Below, piece by piece: positions 36,062 through 44,449 of a DNA stretch of 64,000 bases (within the stretch, counting starts at the first letter, position 1; each line of letters begins with the position of its first letter). The translations under genes were made by a program, and so were the position numbers. The stretch is taken from the NCBI GenBank assembly GCA_902521075.1, contig CABYQM010000001.1, forward strand, positions 83,974-147,973. Reading direction: 5' to 3'. Origin of the DNA: an uncultured Pelagibacteraceae bacterium (GTDB lineage Bacteria > Pseudomonadota > Alphaproteobacteria > Pelagibacterales > Pelagibacteraceae). The notes beneath the pieces are model-generated. The model searched no databases and had not been told where the DNA came from. It was given only the letters and a program-made list of their open reading frames with translations.

Positions 36062-36955
36062 ATGGATTTTTTAGTCTTCCAATATCCAATGATAACCATT
36101 CAAGCATGTCTTGATGGACTTCTACTTGGAATACTTTTTGCATTAATCGCTTATGGAATGGCACTGCAGTGGGGAGTCATGAATATAATAAACATTGCAC
36201 AGGGAGACCTTGTTATTTTGGGTGGTTACATTGCATATTTTATGTATCTATATGGAATTCATCCAGCTTGGGGAGTAATTGTTTCACCCATTATTATGTA
36301 TTTTGTCGGAATTGCAATTTACAAATTAGTTATAAATAAAGTTGTTGATAGAGATCTCTTCATTTCAATATTAGCAACTTTTGGAATTAGTATTCTGTTT
36401 ATGCAATTAATGAACTTTGCATTTGGTGCAGATGTTGTTTTAGCTAATTCTGGATACGGGACTACAATGTTGTTTGATAATAACGTTGTTTTGCCAAACT
36501 CTAAAATATTCTCTGCTTTTATCAGTATTGTATTTGCAATTTGTTTAGTTGTTTATATGAAAAGATCAAAATTAGGTCGTGCGATTAGAGCAACAGCACA
36601 AAATGCAAGAGCTGCTAAGATTTTAGGAGTTGATACGGAAAAAGTTTATGCAGCAACATTTGGTATAAACGCTGCACTATGTGGTGTCGCTGGAGCATTA
36701 ATTTCAATAACGTTTACGATCCACCCTTACATGGGATTACCTTACACCATAAGATCATTTATGATTGTAATTGTTGCAGGATTAGGAAATTTACCTGGAG
36801 TAGCAATGTCAGGTATGGGATTAGGAATATTTGAAGAATTTGCAGATTATATTCTTGGTACAGAATTTAGAATTGGTTCAGTATTTTTATTATTAGTTTT
36901 AATTTTAGTTTACAGAAGATTTAAACTTTCAAGAAAAAGAGAGTACTTGAAGTGA
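36062..36955 (+). CDS. livH: LivH-type ABC permease (system 1)
   Basis: 297 residues, about eight helices. Conserved LivH elements include GLLLGILFALIAYGMALQWGVMNIINIAQGD, RATAQNARAAKILGVDTEKVYA (the EAA-like coupling loop) and IVAGLGNLPGVAMSGMGLGIFEEF. It forms the membrane channel with the LivM protein. It overlaps the following 60-residue gene by 4 bases (GTGA). Confidence 0.92.
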   Translation: MDFLVFQYPMITIQACLDGLLLGILFALIAYGMALQWGVMNIINIAQGDLVILGGYIAYFMYLYGIHPAWGVIVSPIIMYFVGIAIYKLVINKVVDRDLFISILATFGISILFMQLMNFAFGADVVLANSGYGTTMLFDNNVVLPNSKIFSAFISIVFAICLVVYMKRSKLGRAIRATAQNARAAKILGVDTEKVYAATFGINAALCGVAGALISITFTIHPYMGLPYTIRSFMIVIVAGLGNLPGVAMSGMGLGIFEEFADYILGTEFRIGSVFLLLVLILVYRRFKLSRKREYLK

Positions 36956-37134
36956 GAAAAGTAAGAATTAAAGACGATAATGGCAAACTGATAGAAATAG
37001 ATATTGAAAAATTTAAAAAACATTTAGATGAATATCACTCAACAGGATCCAGTCTTCATGAAGAAAATGGACATTATTTTACAGTTAATAAAGATTTTAG
37101 AGATAAAATAGAGAGCTTATATGAACAAAAATAG
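36952..37134 (+). CDS. Small soluble protein within liv operon, unknown
   Basis: 60 residues from a GTG that overlaps the livH stop by 4 bases; its own stop overlaps the livM start by 14 bases. Sequence begins MRKVRIKDDNGKLIEIDIEKF, then KKHLDEYHSTGSSLHEENGH and YFTVNKDFRDKIESL. It is highly charged with no membrane segment or signal peptide. The double overlap argues for genuine, coupled translation. No family recognised; it may be a cytoplasmic accessory to the transporter, which is only inference. Confidence 0.7.
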   Translation: MRKVRIKDDNGKLIEIDIEKFKKHLDEYHSTGSSLHEENGHYFTVNKDFRDKIESLYEQK

Positions 37135-38173
37135 TTGGATTTTGTATATAGGAATTTTGGTATTTGGTTTATTTGCACCATTTATTTTTCCAGCTTTTAA
37201 AGTTCAATTATCAATTTTATGTGTATTAATTGTCCTTGCAACTACTTGGAATATCCAAGGCGGTGAAATGGGCTACAACACATTTGGAAATATTCTTTTT
37301 TATGGTTTGGGAATGTATCTTTGTGCATCCGTACAAGTTGGTATGTTTTTTCCATTAGCAGAATGGACAGAAAGTGGCGGTGAAAAAACTTTCGTTCATA
37401 CACCTTCACAATTTTTCCAAGGTATGGCAGCTGGACTTGTAGTTGCTGCTGTAGTCCCAACAATTGTTGCTGGATTAATTGGTTACGCAATCTTAGGATT
37501 AAGAGGTCATTATTTTGCAATTTGCACCTTAGGTTTAGGAGTTGCGGCAGGAGAAATTTCTGGTGGTATTGAAATTATTGGAGCTGGACAAGGCTTTACC
37601 ACCCCTCCTTTTCCAAACATAGGAGGTCTTGAGGCAAGAGGTGAGTTTTTTTATTTTTTAAGTTTTGGTGCATTGGTACTTACATTCATTGCTGTAAGAG
37701 CAATTTATACAACAAGATTTAGATTAATTCTGAATGCTATCAGAGATAATGAAGACAAAGCTGAAGCAATGGGAATCGAGACTATGAAATACAAAATAAC
37801 TGGATGGATGATCTCAGCTTTCTTTTGCGGTCTTGCTGGCGGAATAATGGGAGGTCTAGTTGGATACATAGACTCAACAGATGTTGCATTTGATGGAAGA
37901 GAGATGGGTGTTTTTATGGTTTTAATGGCGATCCTTGGAGGTAAGGGAACTTTATGGGGGCCAATAATTGGTGCAACTTTATTTCATTTTTTTAAAGAAG
38001 GTTTTTGGACATTCTTCCTTGGTTGGCAATACGTTGCATTAGGAGTTTTAATTGTAGTTATAGTAATTTATTTCCCAGAGGGATTAATGGGATGGTTAAG
38101 AGAAAAATATCCAGAAAGATTTGGTGAAGTTGTCGATGAAGCTGATCGAAAAGCACAGGTAGAGTTAAAATGA
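37121..38173 (+). CDS. livM: LivM-type ABC permease (system 1)
   Basis: 350 residues with about nine helices. Key stretches: TTWNIQGGEMGYNTFGNILFYGLGMY, LRGHYFAICTLGLGVAAGE, the coupling loop LNAIRDNEDKAEAMGIETMKYKITGW, and MAILGGKGTLWGPIIGATLF. It is the partner of the livH product. The C-terminal 25 residues are a charged cytoplasmic tail. It overlaps livG by 4 bases. Confidence 0.93.
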   Translation: MNKNSWILYIGILVFGLFAPFIFPAFKVQLSILCVLIVLATTWNIQGGEMGYNTFGNILFYGLGMYLCASVQVGMFFPLAEWTESGGEKTFVHTPSQFFQGMAAGLVVAAVVPTIVAGLIGYAILGLRGHYFAICTLGLGVAAGEISGGIEIIGAGQGFTTPPFPNIGGLEARGEFFYFLSFGALVLTFIAVRAIYTTRFRLILNAIRDNEDKAEAMGIETMKYKITGWMISAFFCGLAGGIMGGLVGYIDSTDVAFDGREMGVFMVLMAILGGKGTLWGPIIGATLFHFFKEGFWTFFLGWQYVALGVLIVVIVIYFPEGLMGWLREKYPERFGEVVDEADRKAQVELK

Positions 38174-38910
38174 GCATTCTAGAAGTTAATAATGTAAGTA
38201 AATCATTTGGTGGTGTTAAAGCCAATGTTGATATTTCTATGTCAGTTGACAAAGGAAAAATAGTTGGACTTATAGGACCTAATGGATCAGGAAAAACTAC
38301 TTTATTTAATTCAATAGTTGGCACGTATCCAATAGATAATGGTTCAATTAAGTTTAATGGAAAAGAAGTTTCAGAATTACCTGTTCCAGTAATTGCAAAA
38401 CTGGGATTATTAAGAACATTTCAACAAACTAGAATTTATGGAAAATTAAATTGTGTAGATAACATGCTTATCAGTCACAAAGGTAGTGATGAAAGTTTGT
38501 TTAAAATTTTCTCTAAAATTCCAAAAGAGCTTACAGAAAAAGCAGAAAACTTACTTAATTTTGTTGGATTGTATCAAAAAAGAAAACTCAGGGCAGGCGA
38601 CCTATCTTTTGGACAACAAAAGTTATTAGAACTTGCAATGGCACTAATGAATGAGCCAGAAATGCTATTATTAGATGAGCCAACAGCAGGTATAAATCCT
38701 ACTTTAATTAATGGAATTATTGATAGATTGATCAAAGTTAATCAAGATTTTGGAATAACATTACTTGTTATTGAGCACAATATGAGAGTAATTATGCAAT
38801 TAGCTGAAGACATATTTTGTCTTGCTCATGGCAAAATGCTTGCGAATGGCACTCCAGAAGAGATTAAAAATGACAAAAGAGTAGTTGATGCATATTTGGG
38901 GGCTCAATAA
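38170..38910 (+). CDS. livG: LivG-type ABC ATPase (system 1)
   Basis: 246 residues with Walker A GPNGSGKTTL, Q-loop in LLRTFQQTRIYGKL, signature LSFGQQKLLELAMALM (LSFGQ in place of LSGGQ), Walker B MLLLDEPTAGINP and H-loop VIEHNMRVI. The LSFGQ signature and the position of the gene fit LivG. It hydrolyses ATP to drive system 1. Confidence 0.94.
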   Translation: MSILEVNNVSKSFGGVKANVDISMSVDKGKIVGLIGPNGSGKTTLFNSIVGTYPIDNGSIKFNGKEVSELPVPVIAKLGLLRTFQQTRIYGKLNCVDNMLISHKGSDESLFKIFSKIPKELTEKAENLLNFVGLYQKRKLRAGDLSFGQQKLLELAMALMNEPEMLLLDEPTAGINPTLINGIIDRLIKVNQDFGITLLVIEHNMRVIMQLAEDIFCLAHGKMLANGTPEEIKNDKRVVDAYLGAQ

Positions 38911-39695
38911 TGTCTAATCAATATGAAGTTTTAGGAAAAGCACCTGGTGCAGAAGATTTAAAAAACTTATCTTCTGAAGATATTCATTTAACAATAAAAA
39001 ATTTGAATGCTGGATATGGTAAAATGGAGATTTTACATAATTTTGATTTATTTGTAAGCAAAGCACAATCATTATGTTTAATTGGTCCTAATGGAGCAGG
39101 TAAATCAACAATTCTTCATTCTATATATGGATTTACAAATATTTTTTCTGGTAAAATAGAAATAGATGGAAAAGAAATAACAAATTTAACTCCAGCTGAA
39201 AAATTAAAGTCAGTTGGTATAGCTTATATTCTACAAGATAATTCAGTTTTTCCAGATATGACTGTTGAGGAAAATTTGTTAATGGGTGGTTTTATCAAAG
39301 ATAAAACAGAAGAATCATATCAAGAAGCAGAAAAGATTTTAGATAAATATGAAAGATTAAGGAATAGAAGAAATCAACCGGCAAAAGTATTATCAGGTGG
39401 AGAAAGAAGATTATTAGAAATATCTAGAGCTTTAGTAATGAAACCTTCTGTTCTATTAGTTGATGAGCCTTCTATTGGATTGGAGCCAAGATATATTGAT
39501 ATGGTATTTGAAATTTTGGGAGACTTACAAAAAAATGAAAAGAAAACAATTATTCTAGTTGAGCAAAATGCCAAAAAAGGTTTAGAGTTTTCTGATATTG
39601 GATATGTATTAGTATCTGGCCAAACGGCAATAGCTGGAAGAGGTGATGATTTACTTAAAAATGATGATGTTGGACGTCTATTCCTAGGCGGATGA
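38910..39695 (+). CDS. livF: LivF-type ABC ATPase (system 1)
   Basis: 261 residues. Walker A GPNGAGKSTI, Q-loop IAYILQDNSVFPDMTVEENL, signature LSGGERRLLEISRAL, Walker B VLLVDEPSIGLEP and H-loop VEQNAKKGLE (Gln in place of His, as is usual in LivF). It carries an N-terminal ~28-residue extension (YEVLGKAPGAEDLKNLSSED) before the usual start of the domain. One-base overlap with livG. Confidence 0.93.
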   Translation: MSNQYEVLGKAPGAEDLKNLSSEDIHLTIKNLNAGYGKMEILHNFDLFVSKAQSLCLIGPNGAGKSTILHSIYGFTNIFSGKIEIDGKEITNLTPAEKLKSVGIAYILQDNSVFPDMTVEENLLMGGFIKDKTEESYQEAEKILDKYERLRNRRNQPAKVLSGGERRLLEISRALVMKPSVLLVDEPSIGLEPRYIDMVFEILGDLQKNEKKTIILVEQNAKKGLEFSDIGYVLVSGQTAIAGRGDDLLKNDDVGRLFLGG

Positions 39696-40396
39696 TTAAT
39701 TCAAAATATTTTTTTAAAGGAATTCTTTGTGCAAAAGAATTCGATAGCCCTGCAATTGCTCTTGGTTTAAGCTTTTTAGCAATTGGTGCTTTATTAAAAA
39801 ATTTAGGTTTTACAATTCAAGAAAGTATTTTTTCTACCTTTCTAACTTATGCATTACCTGGCTCGCTTGTGATGGCAGAATCGATTTTGATTGGCGTTTC
39901 ATTACTAAATTTATTTTTTGCAGTTTGGTTAGTAAATGCAAGATTATATCCGATGACTGTATCTTTAATGCCATTGTTAAAGCACCAAAGTCAACCAAGA
40001 TGGAAGTATTATCTTTCATGTCATTTTGTTGCAGTATCTTCGTGGTTAATTCTTAAAAATAATTATAAAGATATTGAAAAAAAATATAGAGTCGATTTTT
40101 GGATAGGAATTGGAACTGCAACTTGGTTAATAGCAATTTTTTCAACTATCTTAGGTTATTACTCTGCTGATTTCTTAAATAGAGAAATGATGATTGGATT
40201 AGCTATAATTAATCCAATTTATTTTACTTGCACAATGATAGGAGTGATGAAGTCTATACAATTAAATGTTTCAATAATTTTAGGAGCTATCTTAGGACCT
40301 TTATTTTATTTTATTAGTCCTGATTGGTGTGTTTTGATTGGCGGGTTTGTAGCTGGAACTACTGCTTTTGTAATTGGAGAGAAAAATGTCAGCTAA
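39692..40396 (+). CDS. azlC: AzlC-type branched-chain amino acid exporter subunit
   Basis: 234 residues. FFKGILCAKEFDSPAIALGLSFLAIGAL, FLTYALPGSLVMAESILIG and NARLYPMTVSLMPLL match the AzlC pattern, with about six membrane helices. AzlC and AzlD together export branched-chain amino acids or analogues. Its location straight after livF (4-base overlap) puts an exporter in the import operon, which hints that the ligand of system 1 is a hydrophobic or branched amino acid. Confidence 0.85.
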   Translation: MINSKYFFKGILCAKEFDSPAIALGLSFLAIGALLKNLGFTIQESIFSTFLTYALPGSLVMAESILIGVSLLNLFFAVWLVNARLYPMTVSLMPLLKHQSQPRWKYYLSCHFVAVSSWLILKNNYKDIEKKYRVDFWIGIGTATWLIAIFSTILGYYSADFLNREMMIGLAIINPIYFTCTMIGVMKSIQLNVSIILGAILGPLFYFISPDWCVLIGGFVAGTTAFVIGEKNVS

Positions 40397-40712
40397 TATT
40401 GTTTTAATAATAGTTATTACATCTTTAGCTACTTATATCTCTAGGTTTTTGGGAGCTTTTACATCTGAAATAATAGATGAAAATACTAAAATATATAGGT
40501 GGTTTAATTATTTAGCTTATTCTACATTGGCTGCTTTAATTTCTAGAATGATAATATTTCCAGCTGGTGCACTTTCTGAAAGTAATTATTTGTCTAGATT
40601 TATTGTTGTGCTTTTAGCAATAATAATTTTTAAATTAACTAGAAATAATTTAGTTTACCCAACTTTATTCTCTGCTATCATTATGTTTTTATTAACTAGC
40701 TTTACGATATAA
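40386..40712 (+). CDS. azlD: AzlD-type exporter small subunit
   Basis: 108 residues from the ATG at 40386, overlapping azlC by 11 bases. Four hydrophobic helices and the AzlD-like pattern VITSLATYISRFLGAF, FNYLAYSTLAALISRMIIFPAG and RNNLVYPTLFSAIIMFLL. It works with AzlC. The stop codon touches the start of the pentapeptide-repeat gene. Confidence 0.85.
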   Translation: MSANIVLIIVITSLATYISRFLGAFTSEIIDENTKIYRWFNYLAYSTLAALISRMIIFPAGALSESNYLSRFIVVLLAIIIFKLTRNNLVYPTLFSAIIMFLLTSFTI

Positions 40713-41219
40713 ATGAAAAAAATTATTTTACTATTGTTCTTGGTTTTAATACCAGGTATTTCACAAGCAGCATGTGATGATCCTTTAACCGATGGCGTTG
40801 ATTATACTAACTGTAGATTTTCAGATGGACAAGATTTACAAGGCAGTTATTTGCCTAACTCAAATTTATCATTTGCAAGTTTTATACAAGTAAATTTTGA
40901 TAAAAGTATTATGATGACATCAAATTTGTCATTTGGAACTTTTCCAGAGTCAACATTTATAAGAGCTAACTTATATGAGTCAATTCTAGTTGGTGGAAAT
41001 TTTGAAAAAGCTAATTTTACAGGAGCAAATATGACAAGAGTAGATTTTATGGGCTCAACATTAATTGAAGCAAATTTTCAAAATGCAAATTTAATGGAAG
41101 CTAATTTTACCTCATCAAATATGACTAATGCTAATTTTGATGGAGCAAATTTAATTGGAGCAACATGGACTAATGGTGAAACATGCGGACCAAATTCAAT
41201 TGGAGTTTGTAACAAATAA
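40713..41219 (+). CDS. Secreted pentapeptide-repeat protein
   Basis: 168 residues with a signal peptide ending SQAACDD. From about residue 40 to 150 there are roughly twenty pentapeptide units of the A(N/D)F/L-x-x type (FEKANFTGANMTRVDF, ANFQNANLMEANF), forming a right-handed quadrilateral beta-helix. Cysteines occur near both ends (CDDP, NCRF, TCGPNSIGVC). Periplasmic location and fold are clear; function is not. It begins at the azlD stop and is followed 5 bases later by glaH, so it is embedded in the operon. Confidence 0.85.
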   Translation: MKKIILLLFLVLIPGISQAACDDPLTDGVDYTNCRFSDGQDLQGSYLPNSNLSFASFIQVNFDKSIMMTSNLSFGTFPESTFIRANLYESILVGGNFEKANFTGANMTRVDFMGSTLIEANFQNANLMEANFTSSNMTNANFDGANLIGATWTNGETCGPNSIGVCNK

Positions 41220-41224
41220 TTATA

Positions 41225-42145
41225 ATGGATAGCTTAGATACTATTCAAGGGTTTGATATTTCATTTAGCGTTTATTCCAAAAGAATTATCAATATTAAAA
41301 TTGAAGATGAAATTATAGATAAACTAATATTTCCTTTTAAAAAATTTGATATTACAGCTCTTGAATATAAACCTTTTACTAGATTTACACTTGCAAAATC
41401 TTTAGATGATTCTACAGGTGGAAAGCTAGGAAAATTTACAAACACTATATTAAGAGATAGAGACACAGGTTGTTTTACTATAGGACCTAAAAATAAATCT
41501 AAAAAAATCGATAATAATTTTCTTATTAAACTATCTACAGCTGTAACCCACTTACTTGGTAATCCAAATTTTGACTCAATGGCTGGAAAATATTATGCAA
41601 GATTTCATGTTAAACATGAGGACAATAGCGACTCATATCTTAGAAAAGCATATACAAATATGGATCTTCATACTGATGGTACTTATGTTAAAGAAAAAAC
41701 TGATTGGTTATTAATGTTAAAAATGGAGGAAGAAAATGTACAAGGTGGAGAAACTGCAATGTTGCACCTTGATGATTGGGAACATTTAGATAGCTTAACT
41801 AATGATAAAGTTGGAAAACAAAACTTCTTATGGGGCTCTCCGAAAAGTAAAAATGTTGACTATAAAGTAGAACATCCTGTTTTTTCAGAGGATGAAAATG
41901 GAAAACCACAAATTTCTTATATTGATCAATTTCCTGAGCCTAAAAATATGGAACAGGGATTATTTCTACAAAAATTATCAGACTCTTTAGAAGGAAGTCA
42001 AAATAAGATCATAATGCCTTTACCAGTCGGTTTTTCTGTAGTTGCAAACAACTATTTCTGGCTTCATGGTAGAAAACCATTTGTAGAAAATAAAAAATTA
42101 TCAAGAGAATTACTAAGAATTAGAGGTTCTTTTTTTACTAATTAA
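41225..42145 (+). CDS. glaH: Glutarate 2-hydroxylase (CsiD/GlaH-type Fe(II)/2-oxoglutarate dioxygenase)
   Basis: 306 residues. Fe(II) ligands in MDLHTDGTYV (His, Asp) and NNYFWLHGRKPF (His), with the 2-oxoglutarate Arg in LSRELLRIRGSF. Segments MLKMEEENVQGGETAMLHLDDWEHL and ISYIDQFPEPKNMEQGLFL match E. coli CsiD very well. It converts glutarate plus 2-oxoglutarate and O2 into L-2-hydroxyglutarate and succinate, a step of lysine breakdown. No LhgO (hydroxyglutarate oxidase) is in the window. It is placed before a ProC-like gene and the second transporter. Confidence 0.88.
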   Translation: MDSLDTIQGFDISFSVYSKRIINIKIEDEIIDKLIFPFKKFDITALEYKPFTRFTLAKSLDDSTGGKLGKFTNTILRDRDTGCFTIGPKNKSKKIDNNFLIKLSTAVTHLLGNPNFDSMAGKYYARFHVKHEDNSDSYLRKAYTNMDLHTDGTYVKEKTDWLLMLKMEEENVQGGETAMLHLDDWEHLDSLTNDKVGKQNFLWGSPKSKNVDYKVEHPVFSEDENGKPQISYIDQFPEPKNMEQGLFLQKLSDSLEGSQNKIIMPLPVGFSVVANNYFWLHGRKPFVENKKLSRELLRIRGSFFTN

Positions 42146-42178
42146 TTAATTTTAGTGATAATAATCACTTAGTTTATC

Positions 42179-42952
42179 ATGAAAATTGGATTTATTGGTA
42201 CAGGACATATCTCAAAATCAGTAATCAATGGAATACTGGGATCAAAATTAAAAATTAATAAAATAATTGTTTCAAAAAGAAATTCAAAAATTTCAAGTGA
42301 ACTGAAAAGAAAAAGTAAAAAGATAAAAATATCTACTGACAATCAGGATATTATAAATCAATCAAATTGGGTTTTTTTAGCAGTAACACCAAGGATTGGA
42401 AAAATTATTCTTCCAAAACTAAAATTTAAAAAAGGTCAAACGATAATAAGTTTTATATCAACTATAAAAATGATTGAATTAAAAAAATATATTAAAGTTA
42501 AAACTAAAATTATTAGAGCAATTCCTTTGCCTCCAATTTCTCTTAGAAAAGGACCAGTACCAATTTTTCCACCAGATAAACAAGTTAGAAATTTTTTTAA
42601 TAAGCTTGGCACATCTGTTGAAATAAAAAATGAAAACCTATCACTAAATTTTTGGTCAACTTCATCAATGATGGCACCATTTTATGAATTACTACAAACT
42701 CTGAGTGAATGGTTAGTAAAAAAGGGAATTAATAGAAGTGACTCTCAAAAGTATATTACCTCGTTATTTATTGCTTTATCTGAGGATGCAAAAATTAATT
42801 CAAATAAAGATTTAAAAGTACTTGTTAAAAATTCACAAACCCCAAAAGGTTTAAATGAGCAAGCTGTTAAAGAATTAAGAAAACTTGGATTTTATAAATC
42901 TCTTAATAAAACAGCAAATAGCGTCTTAAATAGATTAAAAAAAAGTAAGTAA
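42179..42952 (+). CDS. Pyrroline-5-carboxylate reductase-like protein
   Basis: 257 residues with the N-terminal NAD(P) motif MKIGFIGTGHISKSVINGIL, the ProC-like VFLAVTPRIGKIIL and the C-terminal dimer domain (KNSQTPKGLNEQAVKELRKLGFY, equivalent to TSPGGTT in ProC). The usual RAMPNTPA block is RAIPLPPISLRKGPVPIFPP and thus strongly altered, so proline synthesis should not be assumed; reduction of a related cyclic imine is possible. It lies 33 bases after glaH and 1 base before the next ABC gene. Confidence 0.75.
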   Translation: MKIGFIGTGHISKSVINGILGSKLKINKIIVSKRNSKISSELKRKSKKIKISTDNQDIINQSNWVFLAVTPRIGKIILPKLKFKKGQTIISFISTIKMIELKKYIKVKTKIIRAIPLPPISLRKGPVPIFPPDKQVRNFFNKLGTSVEIKNENLSLNFWSTSSMMAPFYELLQTLSEWLVKKGINRSDSQKYITSLFIALSEDAKINSNKDLKVLVKNSQTPKGLNEQAVKELRKLGFYKSLNKTANSVLNRLKKSK

Positions 42953-42953
42953 A

Positions 42954-43742
42954 ATGTCCGAAAATATCTTACAGGTAAATAATCTTACAAAATTGTTCGG
43001 AGGACTAGCAGCAGTATCAAATTGCTCATTAAATATTAGATCGGGTTCAATCACTGGAATAATTGGCCCAAACGGTTCGGGAAAAACAACATTATTTAAT
43101 TTAATAGCTGGAAATTTAAAATCTAATGATGGAGAGGTAATATTTAATGATGAAAATATTACCGATGTACCATCACATGAGTTGTTTGGCAGAGGATTAT
43201 TAAGAACCTTTCAGATTGCACATGAATTTTCAAACTTAACAGTTTTAGAAAACTTAATGATGGTGCCATCAAATCAAAGCGGAGAAAATTTATTAAATGC
43301 GCTTATTAAACCTGGACTAGTTAAAAAAGAGGAAAAAGTTATTAGAGAAAAAGCCTACGAGGTTGTAGATTTTCTTAATTTAACACATTTAGCCAATGAA
43401 AGGGCAGGAAATCTTTCAGGAGGCCAAAAAAAATTATTAGAATTAGGAAGAACTATGATGGTTGATGCAAAATTGGTTTTACTTGATGAAGTGGGAGCGG
43501 GTGTTAATCGAACACTTTTAAAAGATCTAGGAACTGCAATATTAAAATTGAATAAAGAAAAAAATTACACTTTTTGTATGATAGAGCATGATATGGATTT
43601 TATAAGCAGAATGTGTGATCCAGTAATAGTAATGGCAGATGGCTCTGTTTTATTTGAAGGAACATCCGAAGAAGTAAAAAAAAATGAAAAAGTAATTGAG
43701 AGCTATCTTGGAAAGTCAAACTTAACAAAAAAAGAAAATTAA
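42954..43742 (+). CDS. livG: LivG-type ABC ATPase (system 2)
   Basis: 262 residues. Walker A GPNGSGKTTL, Q-loop RTFQIAHEFSNLTVLENL, signature LSGGQKKLLELGRTM, Walker B LVLLDEVGAGVNRTL (Glu then Val-Gly instead of Pro-Thr) and H-loop CMIEHDMDFISRM. It energises the second Liv-type importer. Overlaps the livF gene by one base. Confidence 0.92.
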   Translation: MSENILQVNNLTKLFGGLAAVSNCSLNIRSGSITGIIGPNGSGKTTLFNLIAGNLKSNDGEVIFNDENITDVPSHELFGRGLLRTFQIAHEFSNLTVLENLMMVPSNQSGENLLNALIKPGLVKKEEKVIREKAYEVVDFLNLTHLANERAGNLSGGQKKLLELGRTMMVDAKLVLLDEVGAGVNRTLLKDLGTAILKLNKEKNYTFCMIEHDMDFISRMCDPVIVMADGSVLFEGTSEEVKKNEKVIESYLGKSNLTKKEN

Positions 43743-44449
43743 TGGCATACTTTGAAGGAGCAAAAATGACAGCAGGTTATGGGGATGGACCTGATATTAT
43801 TAGTTCATGTTCCATAACTGCCAATAGGGGAGAGATAGTAGCTATTCTAGGTCCCAATGGTGCTGGCAAATCAACAGCCATGAAAGCGATGCTCGGATTA
43901 TTAAAATTAAAATCAGGCTCTGTAACTTTGAATGGCGAAGATATTTCAAAAATTAATCCTCAAGATCGAGTAAAAAAGGGTATTTCATTTGTTCCACAAA
44001 CAAGAAATGTATTTGCAGAATTAACTGTTAGAGAAAATTTAGAGATCGGTGGCTTTTTGACAGAAGGGAGTTTAGAAAATAAAATTGAGAGTATTTATAG
44101 TTTATTTCCAATTTTAAGTGAAAAAAAATCCCAAGTCGTCGGACAATTATCTGGTGGACAACGTCAACAAGTTGCGCTTGGAAGAGCTTTAATGAGCGAT
44201 CCGTCGGTTCTTATGTTAGATGAGCCTACAGCTGGAGTTTCTCCAATTGTAATGGATGAATTGTTTGAACATATAATCAAAGTTAAAAAAACAGATGTTG
44301 CCGTTATTATGGTCGAGCAAAATGCAAAGCAAGCATTAAGTATTTCAGATCGAGGCTATGTATTGGTAACTGGTCAAAATAAATTTGAGGGATCCGGTAA
44401 TGATTTACTTGAGGATCCCGAGGTTCGTAGATCTTTTTTGGGAGCATAA
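43742..44449 (+). CDS. livF: LivF-type ABC ATPase (system 2)
   Basis: 235 residues. Walker A GPNGAGKSTAM, Q-loop ISFVPQTRNVFAELTVREN, signature LSGGQRQQVALGRAL, Walker B LMLDEPTAGVSP and Gln-type H-loop VEQNAKQALSIS. Of usual LivF length with no extension. TAATG-type one-base overlaps join it to both neighbours. Confidence 0.93.
   Translation: MAYFEGAKMTAGYGDGPDIISSCSITANRGEIVAILGPNGAGKSTAMKAMLGLLKLKSGSVTLNGEDISKINPQDRVKKGISFVPQTRNVFAELTVRENLEIGGFLTEGSLENKIESIYSLFPILSEKKSQVVGQLSGGQRQQVALGRALMSDPSVLMLDEPTAGVSPIVMDELFEHIIKVKKTDVAVIMVEQNAKQALSISDRGYVLVTGQNKFEGSGNDLLEDPEVRRSFLGA

Noticed and set aside
42154..42169. Inverted repeat AGTGAT-AATA-ATCACT between glaH and the ProC-like gene
   Set aside because: Only 6 bp, no T run, in a 33-base gap; not better than chance as terminator or operator.
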